DNA of 64,000 bases, from positions 248,001 to 312,000 of the forward strand of contig CAVQTN010000004.1 in NCBI GenBank assembly GCA_963716585.1, written 5' to 3'. This stretch comes from JAICUY01 sp963716585. Lineage in GTDB: Bacteria; Chloroflexota; Limnocylindria; QHBO01. Under the pieces are notes generated by a model, which worked only from the letters and a program-made list of their open reading frames with translations, was not told the DNA's origin and did not search any database. The translations under genes were made by a program, and so were the position numbers. Shown here piece by piece: positions 16,513 through 24,877 of this stretch. Position 1 is the stretch's first letter, and every line of letters begins with the position of its first letter.

Positions 16513-17094
16513 CTAGCGGACGACGCGCCCGCGCTCGAAGTCGCGATGGTACAGGCTCGCGGTCGGGTCGCGCTGCCCCCGGTACTTCGAGCCGATGCGC
16601 GGGTCGCCGTACGGCACCTCGACCGGCGAGCTGAGCGTCTGGAAGCTGATCTGGCCGATCTTCATGCCCTGGTAGAGGGCAATCGGCAGGTTGGCGACGT
16701 TGCTGAGCTCGAGGGTCAGGTTCCCGTCCCAGCCCGGGTCGACGTAACCGGCTGTCGAGTGGATCAGCAGCCCCAGGCGACCGAGCGAGCTCTTCCCTTC
16801 GAGACGGGCGACCAGGTCGTCCGGCAGCGCCACACGCTCAAGTGTCGATCCGAGCACGAACTCGCCCGGGTGCAGCACGAACGGCTCGTCGCCGCTGATC
16901 TCCAGCAGCTCGGTCAGCTCGGGCTGCTCCTGGCGCACGTCGATGTACGGGTAGCGATTGTTGCGGAACACGCGGAACCGGCTGTCGAGGTGCAGGTCGA
17001 CGCTCGATGGCTGGACGGCATCAGGTGTGAACGGCTCGATCTCGATGCGACCGGACGCGATCTGCTCCTTGATGTCGCGGTCGGAAAGGATCAA
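16513..17094 (-). CDS. dcd: dCTP deaminase (likely bifunctional with dUTPase)
   Basis: Converts dCTP to dUTP, and in actinobacterial-type enzymes directly to dUMP, supplying thymidylate synthesis. The 193-residue protein has the conserved FVLHPGEFVLGSTLE segment, the catalytic EGKSSLGRLGLLIHSTAG motif, and GSKYRGQRDPTAS near the end. It closely resembles the Mycobacterium tuberculosis bifunctional enzyme in the HSTAG...DPGW region. Start is TTG at 17094-17092, sharing bases with the TGA of nrdR (TTGA). The nrdR-dcd pairing joins two genes of deoxynucleotide supply. Confidence 0.95.
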   Translation of the reverse strand: MILSDRDIKEQIASGRIEIEPFTPDAVQPSSVDLHLDSRFRVFRNNRYPYIDVRQEQPELTELLEISGDEPFVLHPGEFVLGSTLERVALPDDLVARLEGKSSLGRLGLLIHSTAGYVDPGWDGNLTLELSNVANLPIALYQGMKIGQISFQTLSSPVEVPYGDPRIGSKYRGQRDPTASLYHRDFERGRVVR

Positions 17095-17564
17095 TCCTCG
17101 GCGGTTCCCTGGCGGTTCTTGATGAGGCGGTCCACCTCGCGCTTGAGCGTCGAGATGTCCTCGTACGAATGGTAGACCGACGCGAAGCGGATGTAGGCCA
17201 GCTGGTCGAGCTCGCGCAGCGCATCGGTCGCCAGACGGCCGATCTCCTTGGCGGTGACCTCGGCGTCGCCACGTGCACGTAGCCCCGCTTCGATGTCGTC
17301 GACCGCCTGGTCGACATGGTCGAGCGTGACCGGCCGCTTCTCGAGGGCCTTGAGGAGTCCGGTCCGCAACTTTTCGCGGTCGAAGTCCTGGCGGCCGCCG
17401 TCGCGCTTGACGACGGTCAGACGCGCGCCCTCGGGCCGCTCGTAGGTGGTGAACCGATACGCGCAGGCCTCGCACTCGCGACGCCGGCGGATGGTGCTGC
17501 CCCCCTCCAGATCGCGCGAGTCGATGACCCGCGTTCCCGTCTCGTTGCATCGTGGACAGCGCAT
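17091..17564 (-). CDS. nrdR: Transcriptional repressor NrdR
   Basis: Nucleotide-sensing repressor of ribonucleotide reductase genes. The 157-residue protein starts MRCPRCNETGTRVIDSRD with a four-cysteine zinc ribbon (CxxC near residue 3 and CEACAY near 34), followed by the ATP-cone domain from ~residue 49 (LTVVKRDGGRQDFDREKL). The length is standard. Candidate NrdR operator boxes lie 20-64 bases upstream of its ATG, suggesting self-regulation. No nrd structural genes are present in the window. It overlaps dcd. Confidence 0.96.
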   Translation of the reverse strand: MRCPRCNETGTRVIDSRDLEGGSTIRRRRECEACAYRFTTYERPEGARLTVVKRDGGRQDFDREKLRTGLLKALEKRPVTLDHVDQAVDDIEAGLRARGDAEVTAKEIGRLATDALRELDQLAYIRFASVYHSYEDISTLKREVDRLIKNRQGTAED

Positions 17565-17582
17565 GCGGATACCCCGTGCAGG

Positions 17583-18149
17583 CTACACCAGTAGTGGTAC
17601 CGCCTCGTAACATACCACAAGATGTGGTGCGCCTAGCCCTCCGTTCGGTGCAGCCGAGTGGCGACGCTGGCCTCCACCGGCTTGCCCGGGCTCCCAATCG
17701 ACCAGGGCCTCGACCAGCTCCTGCATGCGCAGCCGCGCGTTGAGGATGTTGGCGTGGCCACGCTTCCAGTAGATGAACGGCTCCTCGTCGTCGGGCGGTC
17801 GGTGCGGCAGCCGCGTGATGCCGCACCCGCGCTCGGCGGTCACGATCCCGCGCAGCGCGCGCTCGAGGTTGGCCTCGTACTCGACGTGCAGCGGATGCAG
17901 CTCCTCGGGTGCCAGCATGTCGCGCAGCTCCTCGGCGTCGGCATCAAGCTCGTCCTCGGCAGCCGCCAGGCGGACGACGGCGTCCTCGGCGTCGAGGTCG
18001 CGGCGGCGCAGCGCGTCGATGGCATCGACCAGGTCACCCAGCAGCGCGTCGATGCGCGACGTCCGTTCGTCGAGCTCGGCGCGGTAGCGCTTCAGCTCCT
18101 TGCCGTAGGAATGCGGACGGCGACCGCCGCGCCGGAAGAAGAGCGCCAT
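17583..18149 (-). CDS. Hypothetical protein in the etf operon (188 aa)
   Basis: Not recognised. A highly charged, largely helical cytoplasmic protein: Arg-rich start (ALFFRRGGRRPHSYGKELKRYR), then an Asp/Glu/Ala-rich coiled-coil-like region (residues ~25-90), then a segment with RGCGITRLPHRPPDDEEPF and YWKRGHANILNARLRMQELV. Start ATG overlaps the etfA stop (TGATG), so it is translated with the ETF genes. Its final ~15 codons run through the candidate NrdR boxes, so the last part of the protein may be little constrained. It may be an accessory to electron transfer flavoprotein, but only position suggests this. Confidence 0.7.
   Translation of the reverse strand: MALFFRRGGRRPHSYGKELKRYRAELDERTSRIDALLGDLVDAIDALRRRDLDAEDAVVRLAAAEDELDADAEELRDMLAPEELHPLHVEYEANLERALRGIVTAERGCGITRLPHRPPDDEEPFIYWKRGHANILNARLRMQELVEALVDWEPGQAGGGQRRHSAAPNGGLGAPHLVVCYEAVPLLV
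17584..17628. promoter_or_regulatory. Candidate paired NrdR boxes
   Basis: A perfect inverted repeat ACCACA-AGA-TGTGGT occupies 17614-17628. A second, imperfect copy TACACCAGTAGTGGTA occupies 17584-17599, centre-to-centre about 30 bases (three helical turns). NrdR proteins bind pairs of such 15-16 bp boxes. The pair lies just upstream of nrdR and overlaps the 3' end of the preceding gene; a TATGTT hexamer (17614-17609, minus) lies between them. Confidence 0.55.
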
Positions 18150-19129
18150 CAGCCGCCCCCCTTGCGTCGCTTGATCTCGTCGGTCAGCTTCGGCACGATG
18201 GCGAACAGGTCGCCGACCACGAACAGGTCGGCGAACTCGCCGATGGGCGCATCCGGATCCTTGTTGATGGCCACCACGTGCTCGGCGGTCTGCATCCCGA
18301 CCCGATGCTGGATGGCGCCCGAGATGCCGCAACCCAGGTACAGCGACGGCTTGACGACCTTGCCGGTCTGGCCGATCTGCAGCTGGTACGGCACCCAGCC
18401 GGCGTCGGCCGCCGCCCGGCTGGCGCCTACCGCGCCACCCAGTGCGTCCGCAAGCTCCTGGAGCACGCCGAATCCCTCGGCGCCGCCGACGCCGCGGCCG
18501 CCGGCCACGATGACGGTCGCCTCCTCGAGGTTGACGGCTGTCCGCTCAGCGGCCTGCGACTCGACGATCTTCGCCTGCATCAGCGGATCATCCGGGATTG
18601 CCGCGACCTTGCTCACCTCCGCGCTGCCGGCTCCGCCCTCCGCAGGGGTGAAGGCATTGGCCAGCACGAGCACGACCGATGGAGTGGCTGCGCCGTCCAT
18701 CGGCTGCGAAACGGTGACGACCGAGCCCTGCAGCGTCGCCTGTTCCGCCTGGAGCGTGCCGCCGTCGATCGTCACGTCGGTCACCGGTCCGAAGCCGGGG
18801 ACGTTGAGCCGGCCGACCATCGCCGCGGCGATGTCGCGGCCATTCGGCGTGGCCGGAGCGAGCACCACCAGGCCGTTGCGCACCGCCTCGCTGGCGGCCG
18901 GCGCGAAGGTGATCGCCGGTCGATTCTCGTCGCCGAGGACGACGGCGCGATCGGCGCCGTGAGCACCGAGGCCCGCCGCACCGGCGCCCGCTCCAGGGCC
19001 GTACGCCAAACCGATGGCCTGCCCGCCGCTCTGGCGGGCGAGCCGTACGGCGCCGGCGGCAAGCTCGAGCGCACTGCGCTGCGGCTTGCCATCGGCGAAT
19101 TCGGCCAGGAAGTAGACGTCGTTGCTCAT
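18149..19129 (-). CDS. etfA: Electron transfer flavoprotein alpha subunit
   Basis: FAD-carrying subunit of the heterodimeric electron transfer flavoprotein that takes electrons from acyl-CoA dehydrogenases. The 326-residue protein has the N-terminal alpha/beta domain, then the FAD-binding C-terminal domain with VIVAGGRGVGG, the loop GQTGKVVKPSLYLGCGISGA, IQH, and AINKDPDAPI. It overlaps etfB by one base (TGATG) and the following hypothetical gene likewise. The gene order acyl-CoA dehydrogenase, etfB, etfA points to fatty- or short-chain acyl-CoA oxidation. Confidence 0.96.
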   Translation of the reverse strand: MSNDVYFLAEFADGKPQRSALELAAGAVRLARQSGGQAIGLAYGPGAGAGAAGLGAHGADRAVVLGDENRPAITFAPAASEAVRNGLVVLAPATPNGRDIAAAMVGRLNVPGFGPVTDVTIDGGTLQAEQATLQGSVVTVSQPMDGAATPSVVLVLANAFTPAEGGAGSAEVSKVAAIPDDPLMQAKIVESQAAERTAVNLEEATVIVAGGRGVGGAEGFGVLQELADALGGAVGASRAAADAGWVPYQLQIGQTGKVVKPSLYLGCGISGAIQHRVGMQTAEHVVAINKDPDAPIGEFADLFVVGDLFAIVPKLTDEIKRRKGGG

Positions 19130-19911
19130 CAGATCAACTTCCTCGCTGCCAGCCAATCGGCGATCCTCGTGGCGGCCTCGTCGGGCGGCACGTTCTCCAG
19201 GCGCTCGGTGGGCGGCTTGGTCGCCGGTGGCGCAGCGCTGTCGACGCGTGTCAGCGTGGCCCCGTGCAGGTCGTCGGCCGACAGGCCGATGTCCGACAGG
19301 CCCCACGTCTCAAGCGGCTTGCGCTTGGCGGCCATGATGCCCTTCAGGCTGGCATAGCGCGGCTCGCCGACCTGGTCGGTGACGCTGGCCACCAGCGGCA
19401 TGGGCGCCTCGATGACGTCGTGGCCGGTGGCACTCAGGCGTCGGATGCGCGCCACGCCGTCGTCGATAAGAAGCTCGGCGCCATACGACAGCAGGGGCAC
19501 GCCGCGCATCGCCGCCACGGCGCCGGGCACCAGTGAGCCGCGGGCGTCATCGGAGGCCATGCCCATCAGCGCGACGTCGGGTGCCAGCCTGTCGAGCGCC
19601 GATGCCAGCACTCGGGCGGTCGCCCACTCGTCAGCGCCGGTCAGGGCCGCATCGGTCACCAGGTACGCTTCGTCGCCGCCCATTGCCAGGGCGCGGCGCA
19701 GAGCTTCGGAGGCCTGCTCGGGACCCATCGACAGGTAGACCACCTGGTCCGCCGTGCCGTCGTCGGCCAGGCGCAGCGCCTGCTCGATGGCGTACTCGTC
19801 GAGCGGATTGATGACGTTGTCAACCGCTCCGCGGTCGAGCGTGAAATCCGCCTCGTAGCGCTTGTCGGCGGTGGTCGCGGGGACCTGCTTGATACAGACG
19901 ACGATCTTCAC
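19129..19911 (-). CDS. etfB: Electron transfer flavoprotein beta subunit
   Basis: AMP-binding subunit partner of EtfA. The 260-residue chain starts MKIVVCIKQVPATTADKRYE and has INPLDEYAIEQALRL, the signature segment GDEAYLVTD and the C-terminal region with SLKGIMAAKRKPLETW, all typical. Start is the GTG at 19911-19909, immediately before the conserved KIVVCIKQVP; upstream in-frame codons belong to the spacer after the acyl-CoA dehydrogenase gene. The 25-base gap to that gene supports one transcript. Confidence 0.96.
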   Translation of the reverse strand: MKIVVCIKQVPATTADKRYEADFTLDRGAVDNVINPLDEYAIEQALRLADDGTADQVVYLSMGPEQASEALRRALAMGGDEAYLVTDAALTGADEWATARVLASALDRLAPDVALMGMASDDARGSLVPGAVAAMRGVPLLSYGAELLIDDGVARIRRLSATGHDVIEAPMPLVASVTDQVGEPRYASLKGIMAAKRKPLETWGLSDIGLSADDLHGATLTRVDSAAPPATKPPTERLENVPPDEAATRIADWLAARKLI

Positions 19912-19936
19912 GTGCTTGTGTTCACTGCTCCGTGCT

Positions 19937-21103
19937 TCAGGCTCGCGCCGGGACACCGCTCCGCGCGAGGAGCTGGCGCGCCACCAGGAGGCGCTGGATC
20001 TGCTGGGTTCCCTCGTAGAGCTGCGTGATCTTGGCGTCGCGCATCATGCGCTCGACCGGATACTCGGTGATATAGCCGTATCCACCCAGCACCTGCACGG
20101 CATCGGTCGTGACTTTCATCGCGGTGTCGCCGGCGATCAGCTTGGCGGCGCTGGTCCAGTATGGAAGATCCGGCACGTTGTCATCCGCACGAGCCGCGGC
20201 CGCGTAGACCAGCTGGCGCGCTGCCTCGGTCTGGCTGGCCATGTCGGCCAGCATGAACTGGATCGCCTCGAAGTCCACGACGCGCTGGCCGAACTGCTTC
20301 CGATCCGCGGCGTAGTGCACCGCGGCGTCGAGCGCACCCTGGGCGATGCCGACCGCCTGCGCGGCGACCCCCAGCCGGCTGTGATCGAGCGTGGCCATCG
20401 CGATCTTGAAGCCGTCGCCCTCCTCGCCGAGCCGGTTCGCGGCCGGGACGCGGACGTCGTCGAAGGTCAGCTCGGCGGTCGGTGAGCCGCGGATCCCCAT
20501 CTTGTGCTCCGTGCGCGGGGCGTTGAAGCCGGGCGTCTCGGTCTCGACAATGAAGGCGCTCATCCCCTTGCGGCCTCCGGCGTCCGGATCGGTCAGGGCG
20601 AAGGCGGTGATCACGTTGGCGATGCTGCCGTGGGTGATGAAGCGCTTGCTGCCGTTGAGCAGGTAGTCGTCGCCATCGCGGGTGGCCTTCATGCGGTTCG
20701 AGGCGACGTCGCTTCCCGCGGCCGCCTCGGTCAGGGCGAAGGCAGTCAGCCACTCCCCGCTGGCCAGCCGCGGGAAGTAGCGCTGCTTCTGGTCCTCGCT
20801 GCCGGCAAGCATGATCGGCAGCGCACCGAGCTTCTGCACAATCGGGATCAGGCTGGTCGTCGCGTCGGCCCGCGCGATCTCCTCGACCAGGATCGCCTGG
20901 CTCACCCCGTCGAGGTGCGTGCCGCCGTACTGCTCGTCGAAGCAGGTTCCCAGCAGGTCCTGCTTGGCGAGCAGCTCCTTGAGGTCCCAGGGAAACTCCG
21001 AGCTGGCGTCGATCTCCGCCGCGCGTGGCGCAATCCGTTCGTCCGCGAGCTCGCGGACGACCGCCCGCAGCTCGTCGTGCTCGCGCGTCAGGCGATACGT
21101 CAC
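19937..21103 (-). CDS. Acyl-CoA dehydrogenase
   Basis: FAD-dependent alpha,beta-dehydrogenation of acyl-CoA thioesters, electrons passing to the ETF encoded next. The 388-residue protein has the FAD/substrate motifs FALTEAAAGSD, KRFITHGSIAN, QFGQRVVDFEAIQFMLADM, and the region VQVLGGYGYITEYPVERMMRDAKI. The catalytic Glu of the short/medium-chain class is expected in the LYEGT(Q) context, and LYEGTQQIQR is present. Chain length preference cannot be told. GTG start at 21103 with an AAAGGAC site; a TAGACT hexamer lies about 55 bases further upstream. Confidence 0.95.
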   Translation of the reverse strand: MTYRLTREHDELRAVVRELADERIAPRAAEIDASSEFPWDLKELLAKQDLLGTCFDEQYGGTHLDGVSQAILVEEIARADATTSLIPIVQKLGALPIMLAGSEDQKQRYFPRLASGEWLTAFALTEAAAGSDVASNRMKATRDGDDYLLNGSKRFITHGSIANVITAFALTDPDAGGRKGMSAFIVETETPGFNAPRTEHKMGIRGSPTAELTFDDVRVPAANRLGEEGDGFKIAMATLDHSRLGVAAQAVGIAQGALDAAVHYAADRKQFGQRVVDFEAIQFMLADMASQTEAARQLVYAAAARADDNVPDLPYWTSAAKLIAGDTAMKVTTDAVQVLGGYGYITEYPVERMMRDAKITQLYEGTQQIQRLLVARQLLARSGVPARA

Positions 21104-21212
21104 GCGGGGTCCTTTCGTACAGGCGTCGTCGGCGGGTTCGCGCGCAGCGCGGGGTGCATTGAGTCTAGAGCATGGCGTCTGCCGCCCGTCGCGCTCCAGT
21201 CAGGCCGTGCCG

Positions 21213-22076
21213 CTAGCCGCGAGGGCCCTGGACTTCGACCTGGCCCTCGTTGATCCGCGCCAGGTAGCTCACCTGTCGCGTCGAGGCGGGCCCGTGCTTC
21301 ACGGCGCCATCGGCGAGCCGGAAATGCGACGCATGCCAGGGACAGACGATCGCGTCGCCGGCGAGCGTGCCTTCCGAGAGCGGGCCACCCGCGTGCGAGC
21401 AGGTGTCCTTCAGCGCGTACACGACGTCGCCGCGCCGCACGAGCACCAACGCGGTCGGTCCCAGCGACGCCCTGGTGGGCGTGTTCTCGGCGAGCTCGGC
21501 CGCAGCCAGGATGGGCGTGAACGCCTTGGCGCGACGACCGCCCGCGAAGGCGTTGTGGTTGACCATGTAACCGTACTTGAAGACGACATGGCCGCCGATG
21601 AAGGCGCCGGTCGAGATGATGAGATAGCCGATGACCCCAAGGACCTGACCGGTCGCCTGGCCGTCGCCGAGACGGATGAAGAAGGCGACGATGTAGACCA
21701 CGATGGCCAGCATGTTCGTGTAGCCGTGCAACGTGGTGACGTTGCGCTCGTCACCGCTGGCGGTGTCCTTGAAGTCGGTCAGGCCGCTGATGATGGTGCC
21801 CAGACCGGCGAGGATCGACAGCCCCAGGATGACGAGGCTGGCGTCGCGAAAGTCGGCGCCGAAGATGAGCGACCACAGGTCGAAGACGACGAGCATCGTG
21901 AAGCCGCCGACGACCACGTCGGTGAGCAGCGGGTGCAGCGGATGGCCGAGCCACGAGCCGTTCAGGAAGTCCTGGAGCCACTTCCCCGGGCTTCCGAGGA
22001 TGCGATAGAAGGCGTCCATGACGCCGGCCGTCCAGTTGCCGAGACCCTTCAGCGCCTTCGACCACCGCTCGAGCAT
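21213..22076 (-). CDS. DUF2231 membrane domain fused to a Rieske [2Fe-2S] domain
   Basis: A 287-residue protein with four membrane helices in its N-terminal part (DUF2231 type: SWLGHPLHPLLTDVVVGG is the hallmark) and a C-terminal Rieske ferredoxin domain. The cluster ligands are Cys-x-His replaced by the ferredoxin-type pattern CSHAGG and CPWHASHF, fitting a soluble-type Rieske centre on the cytoplasmic side or a flexible linker domain. It probably shuttles electrons at the membrane. It sits between the acyl-CoA dehydrogenase and the EtfD-like gene, so an accessory function in ETF electron transfer is possible. Start ATG at 22076; a TTG at 22118 would add 14 residues. Confidence 0.85.
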   Translation of the reverse strand: MLERWSKALKGLGNWTAGVMDAFYRILGSPGKWLQDFLNGSWLGHPLHPLLTDVVVGGFTMLVVFDLWSLIFGADFRDASLVILGLSILAGLGTIISGLTDFKDTASGDERNVTTLHGYTNMLAIVVYIVAFFIRLGDGQATGQVLGVIGYLIISTGAFIGGHVVFKYGYMVNHNAFAGGRRAKAFTPILAAAELAENTPTRASLGPTALVLVRRGDVVYALKDTCSHAGGPLSEGTLAGDAIVCPWHASHFRLADGAVKHGPASTRQVSYLARINEGQVEVQGPRG

Positions 22077-22130
22077 GCCTCGCCTCTCGCTCCCGCTCGC
22101 GGCGCCACGTGGCGCCAACTCTCCGGCTAG

Positions 22131-23387
22131 TTATACACCTGCTCCATCGGCCGACTGTTCGCCGGAGACTGGCTCGCGCGTCCACGCGCCGGTCGCTTCA
22201 GCGAGCAGCTCGGCCACGTCGCGGACGTCGACGTCGGTGCGCTGGAGGTCGGTCGTGCCGTCGCGCAGCATGATCAGACAGAACGGACATGCGGTTGCGA
22301 TCGCGTCGGGCGCGAGGTCGAGGGCCTGCTCGACGCGCTTGTGATTGATGCGCTTGCCTTCTCGCTCCTCCATCCACATCCGTGCGCCGCCGGCGCCGCA
22401 GCACATGCCGCGATCGTGATGGAGCTCCATCTCGGTCACGCGCCCGCCCGTCGACGCCACCACGCGTCGACCCTCGTCGTAGACCTTGTTGTAGCGGCCC
22501 AGGTAGCAGGCATCGTGGTAGGCGACCACCGCGTCGTGGTGCTCGGTCGGCACGAGCCGCCCCTCGGCCACCAGCCGGTCGAGCAGCTGCGTGTGGTGGA
22601 TCACCTCGATGCCGCGCAGCCCGAACTGCGGGTACTCGTTCCTGATGGTGTTGAAGCAGTGCGGGCAGCTCGCCACGATCGTGCGGATGCCATGCTTGCC
22701 GTGCGCCGTTGACAGGGTCGCGACGTTCTCCTCGGCGAGCATCTGGAACAGGTACTCGTTACCGGCACGACGCGCGGGATCGCCGCTGCAGGTCTCACCG
22801 GTGCCGAGCACGGCAAACGGCACACCGGCCTGGCGCAGCAGCTGGGCCATGGCGCGCACCACCTTGCGGTTGCGATCGTCGAAGGCACCCGCGCAGCCGA
22901 CCCAGTACAGGATCGTGTCGCTGCCGCCATCGGTCGTTGTGCCATGGATGGTTCGCCAGGGACGATCCGAGCGGGGTCCCGATGGCGCCGCGGCATCGGC
23001 CGGCGCCTGGCCAAGGACGGGAACGTCGAGACCCTTCGCCCAGTCGAGGCGGGCGGACTTCGGCTGGCCCCAGGGATTGCCGGCGGTTTCCATGTTGCGG
23101 AAGGCCGTGTTCAGCTCCTTGGGGTTGCGGCCCTCCTCCAGCACCAGGTTGCGGCGGATCTCGACGATGCTGTCGACGTGCTCGATGAGCACCGGGCAGC
23201 CTTCGACGCACCAGCCGCAGGTGGTGCACTGCCAGACCGCCTCCTCAGGGATGGCGTTGTTCACGATCGGCAGGCTCAGCGCGTCGTCGGCACGCTGTCG
23301 GGCCAGCGCCAACGCGGCGTCCGCCGCCTCCACGCCGCCGGCGGCGCCGCCCTTCGCCGCGCGCTGCGCACCCGGCGGCCGCGGCAA
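22131..23387 (-). CDS. EtfD-like ETF oxidoreductase, C-terminal part (frameshifted)
   Basis: C-terminal portion of a membrane-bound iron-sulfur oxidoreductase. It begins in frame upstream of CTTCGWCVEGCP, the second [4Fe-4S] motif of a ferredoxin domain, and continues with two CCG domains (SCPHCFN, DACYLGRYNKVYD, MCCGAGGARMWM, CPFC). The only start available is a TTG inside the previous frame with no ribosome site. Together with the upstream fragment it forms the layout of EtfD (Rv0338c type), which passes electrons from ETF to menaquinone. One extra base in a CCC run at 23371-23373 explains the split. Confidence 0.8.
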   Translation of the reverse strand: MPRPPGAQRAAKGGAAGGVEAADAALALARQRADDALSLPIVNNAIPEEAVWQCTTCGWCVEGCPVLIEHVDSIVEIRRNLVLEEGRNPKELNTAFRNMETAGNPWGQPKSARLDWAKGLDVPVLGQAPADAAAPSGPRSDRPWRTIHGTTTDGGSDTILYWVGCAGAFDDRNRKVVRAMAQLLRQAGVPFAVLGTGETCSGDPARRAGNEYLFQMLAEENVATLSTAHGKHGIRTIVASCPHCFNTIRNEYPQFGLRGIEVIHHTQLLDRLVAEGRLVPTEHHDAVVAYHDACYLGRYNKVYDEGRRVVASTGGRVTEMELHHDRGMCCGAGGARMWMEEREGKRINHKRVEQALDLAPDAIATACPFCLIMLRDGTTDLQRTDVDVRDVAELLAEATGAWTREPVSGEQSADGAGV

Positions 23388-24351
23388 TCGCCGTCTCGGC
23401 CATGGTGATCTGGTCGCGCAGCCCCTCCATGAAGTGCTTGGGGCTGAGCGTCTTGCCGGTCATCGAGGCCGGGCAGAACTCCATGCAGCGCCCGCATTCG
23501 GTGCACGTCATCGGGTCGAGCAGGTGCCGCCAGGTGAGGTCCTCGAGCGTCTTTGCGCCGAACGTCAGCTCGGCGCCGTCGACCGGTTCGGCCTCCAGGT
23601 CCATCCTGCGCAGCGCGCCGCGTGGCTCCAGGTTGCGGAAGTAGACGTTCGGTTCGCTGGTCAGGATGTGCAGGTGCTTGGAGTGCGGCAGGTAGCTGCC
23701 GAAGCCGAGCACGAACACGATGTGCGCCCACGCGAAGGCACCGAAGCCGATGAGCGCCGTATCGGACCCGACCCCGGCCAGCGCCGCACTCAGCGGGCCG
23801 GCGAGCAGGGCGACGCCGCGCGTCGGCTCGCCGGGGTGGGCGACGTAGCGGAACGCGTCGCCGAACAGCTCGGTGACCACCACCCCGAAGATCAAGGCCA
23901 GGATGACGAAGGCATCGCGGCTGAGCGCCAGCCGGGTTGGCCGCGTCACCAGCCGGCGGAATGCCGCGTATCCCAGCGCGACGATGATCAGGCCGATGAA
24001 CAGGTTCGCCACGAAGATGGCGATCTGCCACAGGGCGCCAGCCAGCGGCCAGGCCACGATCGTCTCGACCAGCCCGTTGGTCAGGTAGTTGCCGGTCGTG
24101 GCCAGCAGCACGATGAAACCCCAGAAGATGACGAAATGCATCAGCCCGGGGCCGGGATCGCGCAGCAGTCGCTTCTGACCGAAGACGAAGACGCCGAGTC
24201 CCCGGATCCGCTCCAGCGGCCGATCGGAGCGGACCAGGGGTCGCCCCAGCCGCAGCATCCCGATGTGGCGTCGAGCGCGTGCCCAGAAGAACCAGGCCGC
24301 GACCGCCAGCGGCACCACGATCAAGGGATAGAACGGAACGCTCAGCTGCAT
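23245..24351 (-). CDS. EtfD-like ETF oxidoreductase, membrane and N-terminal cluster part (frameshifted)
   Basis: N-terminal portion of the ETF:quinone oxidoreductase. Five to six membrane helices resemble the haem-b subunit of nitrate/heterodisulfide reductases, with the DPGPGLMHFVIFWGF region, followed by the first ferredoxin motif CTECGRCMEFCP. After about AETAIAAAAG the frame turns into an Arg/Gly-rich tail that has no counterpart and overlaps the next fragment by 143 bases. Removing one C at 23371-23373 joins both into a ~730-residue protein. ATG 24351 lies nine bases behind a TAGCAT element. Confidence 0.8.
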   Translation of the reverse strand: MQLSVPFYPLIVVPLAVAAWFFWARARRHIGMLRLGRPLVRSDRPLERIRGLGVFVFGQKRLLRDPGPGLMHFVIFWGFIVLLATTGNYLTNGLVETIVAWPLAGALWQIAIFVANLFIGLIIVALGYAAFRRLVTRPTRLALSRDAFVILALIFGVVVTELFGDAFRYVAHPGEPTRGVALLAGPLSAALAGVGSDTALIGFGAFAWAHIVFVLGFGSYLPHSKHLHILTSEPNVYFRNLEPRGALRRMDLEAEPVDGAELTFGAKTLEDLTWRHLLDPMTCTECGRCMEFCPASMTGKTLSPKHFMEGLRDQITMAETAIAAAAGCAARGEGRRRRRRGGGGRRVGAGPTACRRRAEPADREQRHP

Positions 24352-24360
24352 GCGCGGCCC

Positions 24361-24366
24361 ATGCTA
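24361..24366 (-). promoter_or_regulatory. Leaderless-type -10 for the EtfD-like gene
   Basis: TAGCAT (24366-24361, minus) is followed by nine bases and the ATG at 24351. The 61-base gap to moaB has no other candidate signal. Confidence 0.5.
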
Positions 24367-24412
24367 GCGGCGCCCGATGGCGGCAATCGGCCCCTCGCTG
24401 CCGGGCGCGGGA

Positions 24413-24877
24413 TCAGTGGTCGCCGCCGCCCAGCTGCTCGAGCGCATGGCGCAGCACCGGACGGATCGCCTCCAGGGACTCGAGCGCGCCCTGCGGGGAG
24501 CCGGGCAGGTTGACGATCAGCGTAGCGCCGCGAGCCCCCACGATCCCGCGCGAGAGCGACGCCATGGGCGTCGAGTCCAGGCCGGCCATCCGCATCTGCT
24601 CGGCCATGCCGGGCACGTCGCGATCGATCACGCGGCGCGTGGCGGCAGGCGTTCGGTCCATGGGCGTCAGGCCCGTGCCGCCGGTCGTCAGGATGAGCCG
24701 ATGGCCAGCGTCGCAGAGCGACCCCAGCAGCGTCGCGATGCGCTCCTCGTCGTCGGGAATGAGCTGCGCGGTCGGTTCGACATCGAAGCCCGCCTCGGCG
24801 AGCGCCCGCACGAGCGCAGGACCGCTGGCATCATCCCGCTCCCCCGCCGCGGACCGGTTCGAGACGGTGACCACCAC
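24413..24877 (-). CDS. moaB: MoaB/MogA-family molybdopterin adenylyltransferase-like protein
   Basis: Binds and adenylylates molybdopterin before metal insertion (MogA/MoaB fold). The 154-residue protein has the family motif ILTTGGTGLTPMDRTPAA near residues 63-80 and the C-terminal LIVNLPGSPQGALESLE. GTG at 24877 follows a GAGG site; its first codons overlap the end of moaC by 47 bases in another frame. The moeA-moaC-moaB order is a standard cofactor cluster. No molybdoenzyme is encoded in the window. Confidence 0.9.
   Translation of the reverse strand: MVVTVSNRSAAGERDDASGPALVRALAEAGFDVEPTAQLIPDDEERIATLLGSLCDAGHRLILTTGGTGLTPMDRTPAATRRVIDRDVPGMAEQMRMAGLDSTPMASLSRGIVGARGATLIVNLPGSPQGALESLEAIRPVLRHALEQLGGGDH

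Noticed and set aside
22591..24513. Plus-strand open frame of about 640 codons opposite the EtfD-like gene
   Set aside because: Antisense to clear Fe-S protein coding sequence, low-complexity and motif-free.
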